Shown piece by piece: positions 44,501 through 48,607 of a stretch of DNA of 64,000 nucleotides. The DNA lies in contig OX457027.1 of assembly GCA_949752745.1 (NCBI GenBank), forward strand, positions 56,610,053-56,674,052. The letters run 5' to 3'. Position 1 is the stretch's first letter. Each line of letters opens with the position of its first letter. Source of the DNA: Protula sp. h YS-2021. Its lineage: Eukaryota > Annelida > Polychaeta > Sabellida > Serpulidae. The notes beneath the pieces were generated by a model, which saw nothing but the letters and a program-made list of their open reading frames with translations, was not told the DNA's origin and made no database searches. Made by a program: the position numbers and the translations under genes.

Positions 44501-44965
44501 AGAGAAAAATTAAATAAGTTGTAGTGTACTGGGCCTTGAAATTTTACCGAATGTAACAAAAAGTAGTCCCCCAACCGAGGGTTTAGGATCCGAAGGGGAC
44601 TATAGGTTTCGGGTGTTGTCTATCTGTCCGTCCGTCTATCACCGACTGTTACTATCACGCCCTGATAATCCGGATAATCCTTTGATAATCCCTGATAATC
44701 CCTTGACTCACTTTCAAGGTCACTGTCGCCGCCATTTATTTTCAGTCTCGTGAGGGGGACAGCGCTCTCTACGATGGCTTGAGTATTTAGTTATATATTT
44801 CATCTGCACGATATATATTCCAAATGTTAAAAAAAACATATATTCAAAATGCTTGCCCTTGACTAGATAATAGATATGGAATTCTTGGAAGTATTAACAG
44901 AAGGTCTGGATAGAGTTTTGATGGTGAAAGGAGGAGGACGGGAAGTCATCACAATCTTCTCCTGA
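4987..44965 (+). CDS. KCC: Potassium-chloride cotransporter (KCC, SLC12A4-7 type), 24 exons
   Basis: Electroneutral K+/Cl- cotransporter of the plasma membrane; in this family it exports Cl- and helps set cell volume. The spliced product of the 24 exons listed separately is about 1,042 residues plus a missing first exon, close to the family's 1,080-1,150. Visible hallmarks are the TM1 ion-site stretch [11 protein letters not shown]2-3 [16 protein letters not shown] and [12 protein letters not shown], four cysteines in the large outer loop, TM6 [20 protein letters not shown]10 [10 protein letters not shown], the C-terminal entry [42 protein letters not shown], and a C-terminus ending [11 protein letters not shown]. 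Phases agree at every junction. The AEKEWGDG region and the outer-loop cysteines favour KCC over NKCC/NCC. Vertebrates have four paralogues, so I give the subfamily only. The thr in [12 protein letters not shown] corresponds to the WNK/SPAK-regulated site of vertebrate KCCs. Initiator exon not identified. Confidence 0.96.
5455..5730 (+). repeat. Degenerate GTCCGTCTGTC minisatellite
   Basis: Starts with five CTGT units, then repeats a roughly 30-bp theme: CTGTCAGTTCGTGCATAATG with GTCCGTCTGTC. About nine imperfect copies, so the ORFs across it are by-products. The same GTCCGTC theme opens the C-rich-TIR elements elsewhere. Confidence 0.7.
5949..5966. repeat. Poly-C tract
   Basis: Uninterrupted C run inside a pyrimidine stretch. 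One of more than a dozen long G or C homopolymers in this AT-rich window. Confidence 0.9.
6960..7466 (+). repeat. C-rich-TIR left end plus tandem body (3 copies)
   Basis: Opens with ATCCCCCGTGAAACGGAGGG and GTCCGTCCGTC runs. Three tandem copies of about 160-175 bp follow, each with GCGCGATATCTCTGT (one reads GATGTCTC), CGGAAGCAAACCAAA and GTATATATAGTGAA. A second left end begins at 7467, so this may be a tandem or nested copy lacking its own right end. Confidence 0.7.
7467..8538 (+). mobile_element. C-rich-TIR element with perfect 13-bp ends
   Basis: Left end ATCCCCCGTGTAA (7467-7479) and right end TTACACGGGGGAT (8526-8538) are exact reverse complements. The left end also folds on itself (CCCCCGTGTAAGGGTGGG). 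GTCCGTCTGTC follows. The element's own body is only about 250 bp; the rest is the hAT-like insertion at 7630-8441. No transposase is encoded, so it would be non-autonomous. Confidence 0.75.
7630..8441. mobile_element. hAT-like non-autonomous element with perfect 8-bp TSD
   Basis: Starts CAGGGTTGG and ends CCAACCCTG, a 9-bp inverted terminus of the CAGGG type seen in hAT elements. It is flanked by identical 8-bp duplications AAAAGGAA (7622-7629 and 8442-8449), the target-site length known for hAT. Inner parts of the two ends are also loosely complementary (CAGTGGTTTTTTTC against AAAAAAACCACTTTTG). No transposase ORF. It sits inside the element at 7467-8538 and is therefore younger. Confidence 0.85.
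8905..9475 (+). repeat. TTCCCCACAG repeat family, copy A
   Basis: Opens with two ACAGGGG-centred blocks (TTCCCACAGGGGGAATAT, CTCCCCACAGGGGAAATATA). Tandem units of about 175 bp follow, containing ATCTCAAGAA, CAAGGATTTTAAT, AAACTTGGT and GAGCCAAATGCAC. The end GTGGGCTGTGCACACTGCTC matches the end of the copy at 41268-41620. Non-coding. Confidence 0.75.
11150..11480 (+). repeat. Two tandem units of about 175 bp with AGGTCA-type half-sites
   Basis: Two copies of a unit containing GTTGAAACTTGRCA, GAACTGGATCTGCG, TTTCAGTGACC and TTGTTTTCAAGGTCAAATTC. The first copy also has AGATCAAAGGTCA. It directly abuts the satellite array that starts near 11480. Confidence 0.75.
11480..12860 (+). repeat. 138-bp satellite array with 726-bp higher-order period
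   Basis: Units start with ATCTCGAAAACGGTTAGAGA at about 11614, 11786, 11924, 12063, 12201, 12340, 12512, 12650 and 12789. Spacings are 172, 138, 139, 138, 139, 172, 138 and 139 bp. The 172-bp variant carries an extra GGTAATACACTATCACTAT segment and recurs every fifth unit, giving a 726-bp higher-order repeat: one full copy (11614-12339) and most of a second. The recurring minus-strand ORFs are by-products of the repeat. Confidence 0.92.
13507..13915 (+). mobile_element. AGTCCCCCG-ended small element
   Basis: Left end AGTCCCCCG (13507-13515) and right end CGGGGGACT (13907-13915) are exact inverted repeats. GTCCGTCCGTCTGT follows the left end. The body is two diverged tandem units of about 185 bp with GATATCTTTTGTGCG-like and GTGCACCTGG and TATAGGTTTTGCC blocks. 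Same architecture as 2735, 7467, 31612 and 44565. Non-coding. Confidence 0.75.
13961..14700. mobile_element. Foldback element with word-like inverted ends
   Basis: Left end has TTTTGCCACCGACC, ATTTGCCACCA and CACCCCTAAC. The reverse complement of 14636-14700 has TTTTGCCACCGGTCAC, AATTTGCCACCGACC, ACTTTGCCACCAACCCCC. The ends are therefore inverted and each repeats the word TTTGCCACC every 11-13 bp. Between them lies a 245-bp direct duplication. No transposase. Confidence 0.65.
14063..14545 (+). repeat. 245-bp direct duplication, apparently identical copies
   Basis: 14063-14307 and 14308-14545 read identically by eye, including CACTTCGTACTTAATCCCCC and AATCGCCTAATCGCCTAATC. Identity implies a recent duplication, or an assembly artefact. 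Each copy includes an internal near-repeat (GCAATACTTTATTGAACAAT against TTGCTTTATTGAAGACTAGC). Confidence 0.9.
14701..19369. other. KCC: Intronic stretch with no recognised feature
   Basis: Read on both strands. Short ORFs only, none with a recognisable domain. C-runs at 15061-15076 and 19062-19071, a G-run near 16690 and a poly-A tract near 18050-18068 are the only low-complexity features noted. Confidence 0.6.
19370..19650 (+). repeat. Degenerate CTTTCTCTACTTACC minisatellite
   Basis: About nine imperfect copies of a 30-36-bp theme, GTGCCTTCGCTTTCTCTACT with TACCGG or TACCAG. Overlapping 92- and 114-codon ORFs are leucine/serine-rich products of the repeat, not genes. Confidence 0.75.
20330..20870 (+). 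repeat. Dispersed repeat with expanded AT tract (partner 57235-57690)
   Basis: Colinear with 57235-57690. Shared blocks include AGACGTTAATT, GGCGTCTGAAAAAG, GTCCAAGACGTTGATCT (partner GTCAAAGACGTTGGTCT), TACGATTTTGGCC-like, CATGTCAAAAGCTTTG-like and ATGACTTTTAA. Copy A carries the AT microsatellite at 20452-20518 where the partner has unrelated sequence. Confidence 0.7.
20452..20518. repeat. (AT)n microsatellite, about 67 bp
   Basis: Uninterrupted AT dinucleotides. The overlapping ORF is poly-(Ile-Tyr) and is spurious. Confidence 0.98.
21658..21801 (+). CDS. KCC: KCC exon: N-terminal tail, RLANY segment
   Basis: 48 codons, phase 0 to 0, acceptor TTTGCTTGCAG, donor AAG|GTAAAT. It encodes [20 protein letters not shown] and ends in the basic stretch GGKKKKESK. 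Vertebrate KCCs have a RLANYTN segment and a GKKK stretch at the same place just before TM1. Confidence 0.93.
22741..22860 (+). CDS. KCC: Candidate KCC cassette exon (40 codons)
   Basis: Strong acceptor (long T-rich tract ending TTTCACAG) followed by exactly 120 stop-free bases in the frame of both neighbouring exons, then GAG|GTTTCC, a weak donor. It encodes a Ser/Thr-rich segment [20 protein letters not shown], then [20 protein letters not shown]. Inclusion would insert 40 residues in the cytoplasmic tail between KKKKESK and TM1; skipping also keeps frame. Standard vertebrate KCCs lack such an insert as far as I know. It could instead be a chance exon-like stretch. Confidence 0.55.
23600..24300 (+). 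repeat. Diverged tandem repeat, about 180-bp units
   Basis: About four units with a shared GAGAGGTCAY block followed by TAATCAG, then TTTCATCRAAATC-like and CATATGTTTTGGTGGAAT-like blocks. Poorly conserved; boundaries approximate. A 40-bp block containing GTTGAGATGG occurs on either side (22945-22985 and 24425-24470). Confidence 0.6.
25575..25985 (+). repeat. Tandem repeat of about 145 bp with TGACCTTTGACC motifs
   Basis: Three units with ATCTGAMCTTTGACCT, CAAGGTCA or GGGTCAAAGGTCA, then CTCATTTTCGAATTCC-like ends. One unit also has CTATCTCGCAAACCGTTAGAG, close to the satellite start at 11614. It lies 0.5 kb upstream of the TM1 exon. Confidence 0.7.
26458..26607 (+). CDS. KCC: KCC exon: TM1 and start of TM2
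   Basis: 50 codons, phase 0 to 0, acceptor TCTGTTTCAG, donor TGT|GTAAGT. It encodes [20 protein letters not shown] then [20 protein letters not shown] and [10 protein letters not shown]. The NIFGVI unwound helix contributes to K+ and Cl- coordination in solved KCC structures (family knowledge). Confidence 0.98.
27639..27824 (+). CDS. KCC: KCC exon: TM2-TM3
   Basis: 62 codons, phase 0 to 0, acceptor CGTTGCCAG, donor CTG|GTAAGT. It contains [20 protein letters not shown] and [20 protein letters not shown], near-identical to vertebrate KCCs. The TM3 end [11 protein letters not shown] carries the tyrosine that lines the K+ site in KCC1. Confidence 0.98.
28192..28500 (+). mobile_element. SINE-like dispersed element, full copy
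   Basis: Contiguous version of the element split at 3705-3857 and 2190-2390: AACAGTTGGCAAGTCG, ACGGGGCCAATGTT, GTGGTCCGTCA, GGCCCCAGGACC, GTAGCACTTGATCTGGAG, TTTTTTGTTTTCGCC. A third copy is at 58031-58330. It lies within a KCC intron, in sense orientation. Confidence 0.65.
29065..29215 (+). repeat. Three-copy minisatellite of about 60 bp
   Basis: AATCCATCACAAACCAGAGTCG-type units start near 29069, 29127 and 29191, separated by AT-rich spacers. Confidence 0.75.
29223..29456. mobile_element. CAGGG-ended 234-bp MITE
   Basis: Left end CAGGGCTGAGACTTCG with GGTCGCCCGG shortly after; right end CGGGCGACCGGGC then CGAAATCTCAACCCTG. Imperfect inverted ends of about 30 bp of hAT-like CAGGG type. Flanking 8-mers are only partly alike, so the target duplication is decayed or mis-placed. 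A truncated relative is at about 51250-51360. Confidence 0.7.
30064..30174 (+). CDS. KCC: KCC exon: TM4 region
   Basis: 37 codons, phase 0 to 0, acceptor T-run plus CAG, donor TGG|GTGAGT. It encodes [10 protein letters not shown], then [20 protein letters not shown]. The NNYRVYGT block matches vertebrate MLNNMRVYGT. Confidence 0.96.
30502..30620 (+). CDS. KCC: KCC exon: TM4-TM5
   Basis: 119 nt, phase 0 to 2, acceptor TTCCCCTAG, donor AA|GTAAGT. It encodes [20 protein letters not shown] and continues through a hydrophobic helix to ASESRGPK. Confidence 0.96.
30850..30946 (+). CDS. KCC: KCC exon: start of large outer loop
   Basis: 97 nt, phase 2 to 0, acceptor TTGGTTGCAG, donor GAG|GTCAGT. It encodes [20 protein letters not shown] then [12 protein letters not shown]. 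It holds two of the four outer-loop cysteines and one N-glycosylation sequon (NKS). Confidence 0.92.
31612..32151 (+). mobile_element. C-rich-TIR element, 540 bp, with three internal tandem units
   Basis: Left end TATCCCCCGTG and right end CACGGGGGATA are exact inverted repeats. TGTCCGTCCGTCTGTC follows the left end. Inside are three units of about 170 bp with CTCACGCSCCTACAGG, ATTCGTTTCARATTTTGTAC and AATGACCAAGAATTTTC. A TA dinucleotide at each edge could be a target duplication. It lies in a KCC intron. Confidence 0.8.
32406..32464 (+). CDS. KCC: KCC exon: outer loop
   Basis: 59 nt, phase 0 to 2, acceptor TGGAGTGCAG, donor AG|GTACGT. It encodes [19 protein letters not shown] plus two bases of Arg. 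It carries the third and fourth outer-loop cysteines and a sequon (NMS). Confidence 0.92.
32490..32518. repeat. Poly-T tract
   Basis: About 29 consecutive T in the intron just 3' of the preceding exon. Confidence 0.95.
32590..33210 (+). repeat. Diverged intronic tandem repeat, about 140-bp units
   Basis: Four to five units containing TTTTCAAAATGCTTCTTCTC, CAAATTTTGCATAAATGTT, GAAAAATTACTTTTTGGCGA and TCCGCCAAAAATTGGCTAA. The block AAAATGC recurs at about 32597, 32742, 32885 and 33057. Non-coding. Confidence 0.75.
34164..34231 (+). CDS. KCC: KCC exon: end of outer loop
   Basis: 68 nt, phase 2 to 1, acceptor GTGTTTCAG, donor G|GTGAGT. It encodes [20 protein letters not shown] then FV. The GIPGLASG block is a KCC signature. 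Confidence 0.96.
34581..34721 (+). CDS. KCC: KCC exon: TM6 start
   Basis: 141 nt, phase 1 to 1, acceptor TTGTTCAAG, donor G|GTGAGT. It encodes [20 protein letters not shown], a charged stretch, then [19 protein letters not shown]. It carries a sequon (NYT), and FFPSCTG is part of the ion-binding unwound TM6. Confidence 0.95.
34795..35275 (+). repeat. Purine-rich G-tract minisatellite, about 12 copies of 37-39 bp
   Basis: Unit theme: GAGAAGTGTGCAAGAGGGTG followed by GGGAGGGAGGGGGATAA. Every unit has several GGG tracts on the KCC sense strand, giving repeated quadruplex-capable clusters. ORFs in both strands are repeat by-products. Confidence 0.92.
35596..35694 (+). CDS. KCC: KCC exon: TM6-TM7
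   Basis: 99 nt, phase 1 to 1, acceptor TTTCTTTGCAG. It encodes [20 protein letters not shown] and [12 protein letters not shown] and ends T|GTATCCTTAA. The donor is U12-type, and splicing there restores the Tyr codon (T+AC) expected from vertebrate TTSFVYLS. Reading past it instead gives unrelated residues. Confidence 0.96.
35695..36193 (+). other. KCC: U12-type KCC intron 1 of 3
   Basis: 5' splice site GTATCCTTAA; branch-like TTCCTTCAC at 36176-36184, about 10 nt before the acceptor ACGAACAG; no pyrimidine tract. These are minor-spliceosome features. A small CAGTGGCGGA-ended element lies inside. Confidence 0.85.
35760..35937. mobile_element. CAGTGGCGGA-ended 178-bp MITE
   Basis: Left end CAGTGGCGGAACCAG; right end CTGTATCCGCCACTG; 10-bp perfect inverted core. 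This terminus type is common in hAT-related MITEs. No clear 8-bp target duplication. It contains an A14 run. Confidence 0.75.
36194..36251 (+). CDS. KCC: KCC exon: TM7 (58 nt)
   Basis: Short exon, phase 1 to 2, donor AA|GTAAGT. With the flanking split codons it encodes [20 protein letters not shown], aligning with vertebrate [20 protein letters not shown]. It is too short for ordinary ORF detection and would be missed without protein homology. Confidence 0.95.
36581..36699 (+). CDS. KCC: KCC exon: TM8
   Basis: 119 nt, phase 2 to 1, acceptor CATGTTCAG, donor G|GTATTG. It encodes [20 protein letters not shown] then [20 protein letters not shown]. Confidence 0.97.
37098..37272 (+). CDS. KCC: KCC exon: TM8-TM9
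   Basis: 175 nt, phase 1 to 2, acceptor TTTTTTGTAAG (unusual AAG), donor AT|GTAAGT. It encodes [39 protein letters not shown] and [12 protein letters not shown]. Confidence 0.97.
37583..37801 (+). CDS. KCC: KCC exon: TM10-TM12
   Basis: 219 nt, phase 2 to 2, acceptor GGGGCCTAG, donor GG|GTAGGT. It encodes [39 protein letters not shown] and [14 protein letters not shown], ending IYKYIEFKG. The MCY tyrosine corresponds to a Cl- site residue in KCC structures. Confidence 0.98.
38371..38564 (+). CDS. KCC: KCC exon: start of cytoplasmic C-terminal domain
   Basis: 194 nt, phase 2 to 1, acceptor TGCATCCAG, donor G|GTGTGC. It encodes [20 protein letters not shown] and [20 protein letters not shown]. 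The block is diagnostic for KCCs rather than Na+-dependent cotransporters. Noticeably GC-rich compared with its introns. Confidence 0.98.
38800..38968 (+). CDS. KCC: KCC exon: C-terminal domain
   Basis: 169 nt, phase 1 to 2, acceptor GGCCCACCAG, donor TT|GTACGC. It encodes [20 protein letters not shown] and later [19 protein letters not shown]. The end was set by phase and by the homologous HLIQSCGLGG junction. Confidence 0.95.
39349..39452 (+). CDS. KCC: KCC exon: C-terminal domain
   Basis: 104 nt, phase 2 to 1, acceptor TGTGGCATCAG, donor G|GTAAGT. It encodes [20 protein letters not shown] and [14 protein letters not shown]. The vertebrate counterpart is GLGGMKHNTVVMGWPNGWR. Confidence 0.96.
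39712..39828 (+). CDS. KCC: KCC exon: C-terminal domain, before U12 intron
   Basis: 117 nt, phase 1 to 1, acceptor GTGACTTGCAG. It encodes [20 protein letters not shown] and GTIDVWWIV and ends C|GTATCCTTGC. Splicing at this U12-type donor rebuilds His (C+AT) of the invariant WWIVHDGG. Confidence 0.97.
39829..40260 (+). other. KCC: U12-type KCC intron 2 of 3
   Basis: 5' splice site GTATCCTTGC; exact branch consensus TTCCTTAAC at 40239-40247, about 14 nt before the acceptor GCGTTGCAG; no pyrimidine tract. The clearest minor-spliceosome intron in the window. Confidence 0.93.
40261..40442 (+). CDS. KCC: KCC exon: C-terminal domain core
   Basis: 182 nt, phase 1 to 0, donor ATG|GTGAGA. It encodes [40 protein letters not shown] and [16 protein letters not shown], nearly identical to vertebrate KCCs. 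Confidence 0.98.
40823..40918 (+). CDS. KCC: KCC exon: C-terminal domain
   Basis: 32 codons, phase 0 to 0, acceptor CCTTTGGCAG, donor GAC|GTAAGT. It encodes [20 protein letters not shown] and [12 protein letters not shown]. The last bases (TCACATGAC) resemble the unit of the minisatellite that follows. Confidence 0.97.
40930..41045 (+). repeat. 16-bp minisatellite of CACGTG E-box-like units
   Basis: Seven units of theme TCACGTGATGACCCGG start at 40933, 40949, 40965, 40982, 40998, 41014 and 41030. Four carry the palindrome CACGTG; the others read CACATG, CATGTA or CATGTG. The array starts 14 bp after the KCC exon donor. Confidence 0.92.
41268..41620 (+). repeat. TTCCCCACAG repeat family, copy B
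   Basis: Opens TTATTCCCCACAGAATGTGG with GTCGGTCTGTCGGTCTG, then GCAAGGATTTTAATGAAACT, TATGGGAACAAACACAGATC and an end GTGGGCTATGCGCACTGCTC, all shared with 8905-9475. It lies in a KCC intron. Confidence 0.8.
41801..42018 (+). CDS. KCC: KCC exon: C-terminal regulatory segment
   Basis: 218 nt, phase 0 to 2, acceptor TCTGTTACAG, donor CC|GTAAGT. It encodes [20 protein letters not shown] and later [20 protein letters not shown]. This is the least conserved part of KCCs. YTFTPEK lines up with vertebrate HMTWTKDK, which holds the first of the two WNK-SPAK/OSR1-controlled threonines (alignment by eye). Confidence 0.9.
42019..44329 (+). other. KCC: KCC intron of 2.3 kb
   Basis: Contains a C-run near 42881-42890, a doubled GTTGTGCACTACGTCATCT block near 43082-43120 and the 34-bp minisatellite listed separately. 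No exon recognised. Confidence 0.7.
43905..44030 (+). repeat. 34-bp minisatellite, about 3.6 copies
   Basis: Unit TGCGTTAAGACTTTGCGTGC then GTTCTTGGTCTACC, starting at about 43912, 43946, 43980 and 44014. Upstream sequence from 43690 has a weaker relative of the same theme. Confidence 0.9.
44330..44463 (+). CDS. KCC: KCC exon: C-terminal RRMHT segment
   Basis: 134 nt, phase 2 to 1, acceptor ACTTTTCAG. It encodes [40 protein letters not shown] and GEEN and ends T|GTATCCTTCA. The Thr in RRMHT matches the second WNK-regulated KCC threonine (KCC3 T1048). Confidence 0.98.
44464..44873 (+). other. KCC: U12-type KCC intron 3 of 3
   Basis: 5' splice site GTATCCTTCA; branch-like GCCCTTGAC at 44855-44863, 11 nt before the acceptor AGATAATAG; no pyrimidine tract. 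A small AGTCCCCC-ended element lies inside. Confidence 0.85.
44565..44760 (+). mobile_element. AGTCCCCC-ended element, about 196 bp
   Basis: Left AGTCCCCCAACCGAGGG with TGTCCGTCCGTC shortly after; right GAGGGGGAC. Minimal member of the C-rich-TIR group, inside the last KCC intron. The body includes a repeated GATAATCC word. Confidence 0.65.
44874..44965 (+). CDS. KCC: KCC terminal coding exon
   Basis: 92 nt, phase 1 to stop (TGA 44963-44965). It encodes [20 protein letters not shown] then [10 protein letters not shown], the invariant KCC C-terminus. Confidence 0.98.
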
Positions 44966-45176
44966 GCGGACCAATCCAAGACCTTGTTACATGTAATTTA
45001 GATGGACCAATCATAAAGCATGTCATTGCAGTGACGAATCAAAGGCTGTGTGGCGTGTTAGTATGCAGATCAATAAAGTGAGCTTTGATTCAGTTGTCGT
45101 TGAAAATGGCACGCGTCGCTGAAAAGTGACCAATCGCAGGGCATTCGCAACATGTCATACTTTATGCAGAGGTCTA

Positions 45177-45182
45177 AATAAA
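45177..45182 (+). terminator. KCC: Candidate KCC poly(A) signal
   Basis: AATAAA about 215 nt after the stop codon, with a second at 45220-45225. Further AATAAA hexamers near 49260 and 51590 could serve a longer 3' UTR. Confidence 0.4.
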
Positions 45183-48100
45183 ATGGTAATTTATTTTAAA
45201 ATTTGTACAGGAACACTGTAATAAAAAAGGGAACAAAAAAACGCTTCAAATTCAGTTGAGTATTGACACCGTTTTATCTATAAAGGCAATACTATACAAA
45301 TATTGTTTGTTTACATTGAAATGTTGGATAGGTTGGAAGGGATGGATAGGATGGAAGGCAGTATTCTCATTCATACCTATCCTTTATTTCACCATATTCC
45401 AGAGGGAGGCGACCACTATTTCTTTATTATAAACCTTAAGCTTCATTAAATTCCATAAACAACAACCCCAGCAAAAACAAATAACTAAATATATTTGCAG
45501 AAATAAAACAGACGAGAAAAAAGTCCTTAAAAGTAAACACCGCTTGTTTTCTAAACTTTAAGGGTTCATTATTCTTGGCTGTATACAAAATCTGGATCAG
45601 CGCATTGAAAAGGAAAAAATATCACTGCAGACCCCTGTGATTAATAAATATACTCATGTGCAATGGAATTACGTAAATTTGACAAATGGCGAACGTCACG
45701 AATAGTTTGTTTCGCGGACTAGTCCGTACACGTGTTTTTGTTTACGGAAAACCAAACAATACGCCCAATTATTCTATAGTAGATCGGCCTTAGTCCGGCT
45801 TTCTTATTGGACAAGAGTTTATAGGTATATAATAAAATTAAATTATGGACAGATGAGAGGAAAAACAGGGAGTAACCGCTTTAGAGTGAAAATGCTTCAC
45901 ACGATTTAATTTAATAAGCCCCGGATGTAACTGCGAGGTGCTTTGGGTAATTAATGTGGCGTATATTTATTGTGTTTTTGCGCATGCGCACATCGTACAT
46001 ATATAACTTATAGCTCAGCCCTGCAAATGCAGTAAACTGTTGTGGTGTTGTTGAATATAACCTGTTGTATACTGTTGTATCAAAAGCTGATAGTCTTTCA
46101 ATACTTCCAAATGTGTTAAGGGGTCGTCACAAACAACGTTGTGGGTAGATTAATAGGTGTTTCTGTGAAATTAATTTAGTTTGTAAAAAATGGCGTTTTG
46201 TGAAATCCCGTTCATTTCAAATTTCGCTGGATCAAACTATATTGTTGAACAAATGAATATGGTACAAGTTTTTGTTTTAGCTGTATGAGCAAATTATGTA
46301 AATTAATTAATTTTTTTTTTTTCGACTTTGCAAAAGAAAGGTTACTACGTTTTTTTACGCAGTGTATGAGTCACATTTAAGGAGTTATATGTCAAGGTTT
46401 TAGTGTAAGTTAGGAAACAAACACTGTGTCAGGGGTGTGCCAGCTCTCTTTGTATACCAGAAAACCTTTGTATTGTACACATGCGCGCCGTGCTAATCAT
46501 CGACAAGAAGTTAACGATCATGTATCGGTTAAATGTATGATATAATGGACGCTGTAAAATCTCGCTGGAAAAGTATACGGTGTATTTGCGTTTAGATATG
46601 CTAGGGAATGTCTTACGTCATTTTCGGTTTAGAAATACCCATATTTTGTAAGATGAAGAAAAAATGGCATCGAAAAACTTCAGTGAGATTGTAGTGGACC
46701 AGTGTTTGTGACTTTACATTGCAAAATACACAGTTGGAGTACTAATTGCGCGTAATTCAGTTAGACTGCTGCCATTCCTAATTAATAACCAGTGGTAAAT
46801 AGATTCTGAACTTCTGTTGTCGTTTAAGTTTTACACAGACAATGCTTTCAATTTCTAATGCTGTGTCAAACCGTGCTTAAAATTAGGCCGCAAAAAATTG
46901 AAATGTGCTACTGTGATAATTGAATTGACATAATCGAATGGCTTGCTTTCTGCCCACCGAATACGTCCTTTTCTTGTGCATAGAATTAGGAGCTCTCAGA
47001 GCCAGCGTTTTTACATGGCTATTCCTGTAGATACACCTAGCTGAGTAAGAGATCATGACGGCGTCATTACCGCAACGAATAAAATGGCGTGTAATACCAT
47101 CGGCAAAGAATTCTTCTACGTGATTCAGTCGTGGTGACTGATACACAATATCTTCCGGGATCAAGTCTTGAGCATGCATCTGAATTAGTCTTCCTTTTAC
47201 TACTTTTGGCTGCGATGTTAACGTGGGCGCCGTCAGCTCTAGTTTATGTGTTAAGTGGGAGACATTTTATATGACACGCTTTGGCCACTTCGGGATAGGT
47301 ATTGGTTTATGACTGCGTGCACCGGAAGTGTTTACAGCTGCATTTGTTTATTTTTTTTTTACCACACGCGGTATACACATAGGCCTCTAAAATGCACACA
47401 ACTCCCCCGTGTATGCTTCACGCCACTACGCAATATAATTCAGCGTTCAGATATAAATGCTTTTTAGTGTGCTATCAGTCGCATCATGGATTAGAATGGG
47501 TAACATATCGTGACGTGCATACGCTGTATCTTACCGCGGTGACAAATTTGGTATTGGATAACTTGTAAAAATCACGATGAAAAAAGTCATATATTAATCA
47601 ACGTAATATCGAAATGGGAATGGGCTGGAGTTAATAGGTATTTATAGTATTTATAAGAGTTGCGGCTAGACGCCTATGCCAGTATGGGTGAGGGGTATTT
47701 TTGGGAATGCTTACTGACTTGCACTCTGAAATCATGACGGCGTGTGGTAACCGTAATCTTTTCCTTTTTGTACTGTGTAACGGGGAGTGTTTTGCAGGTA
47801 TCGCTTTTGTACGTATATACGAAATGAGATATCTTAAAGTGAAATTCCTCAGCGAATTTATGGTACAGTTCGTATTTAAAACTTCATGTGGAATGAAGTC
47901 ACTCCAAGCAGTCAGCAAGTGCAGCTTCCTGGTTTAAATATATCTTTAAGTGACATCTCTTTGCGCTTTGGTCCATTTTTACAAAGTAATTAAAATGTAC
48001 TAGAAGTTTGCAAGTGTGTTGCTAACTGGCACGGCGGGACGCTAACCTTTGAACCGTTTTTTTTTTTTTTTTTTTTTTTTTTTTTGTTTTCGGCATGCCA

Positions 48101-48508
48101 AAGACCAATTACAAATGTTGAATTGATCGATTAATTCTTTCTCTTTGGCAACGAATGCTTATATTAATGTTAGTATTTTATAATATTTACTTGTATAAAA
48201 CGGTATTGATAACGTATGGTGCAAAATCGTCTAGGAGCTTTAAATCAAAATTGGGAGAAGCATCTTTGTGTGCTTCTTACTGTTTGAAATTATGTATTAA
48301 ATTATGATCACTTTGTTCAAGCCACGCTAGAATCCACACCCACTCAAGTTGACTTTGAGTGCGCTGTGGATTTAGAGTTCTGCACGTGTAACACCTAGGT
48401 AGGCGACTAACGCGTCTGAAAGACACGATTTCACGTAGTTAATCCTTCAGTGTCATCAAGTGTTGTTTTGAAGTTCATTATAGAAACACGGGTTGTATTT
48501 TCACTGTA

Positions 48509-48511
<3 letters not shown>

Positions 48512-48603
<92 letters not shown>
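48512..48603. repeat. (AT)n microsatellite, about 92 bp
   Basis: Uninterrupted AT dinucleotides, the longest simple repeat in the window. Confidence 0.98.
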
Positions 48604-48607
<4 letters not shown>

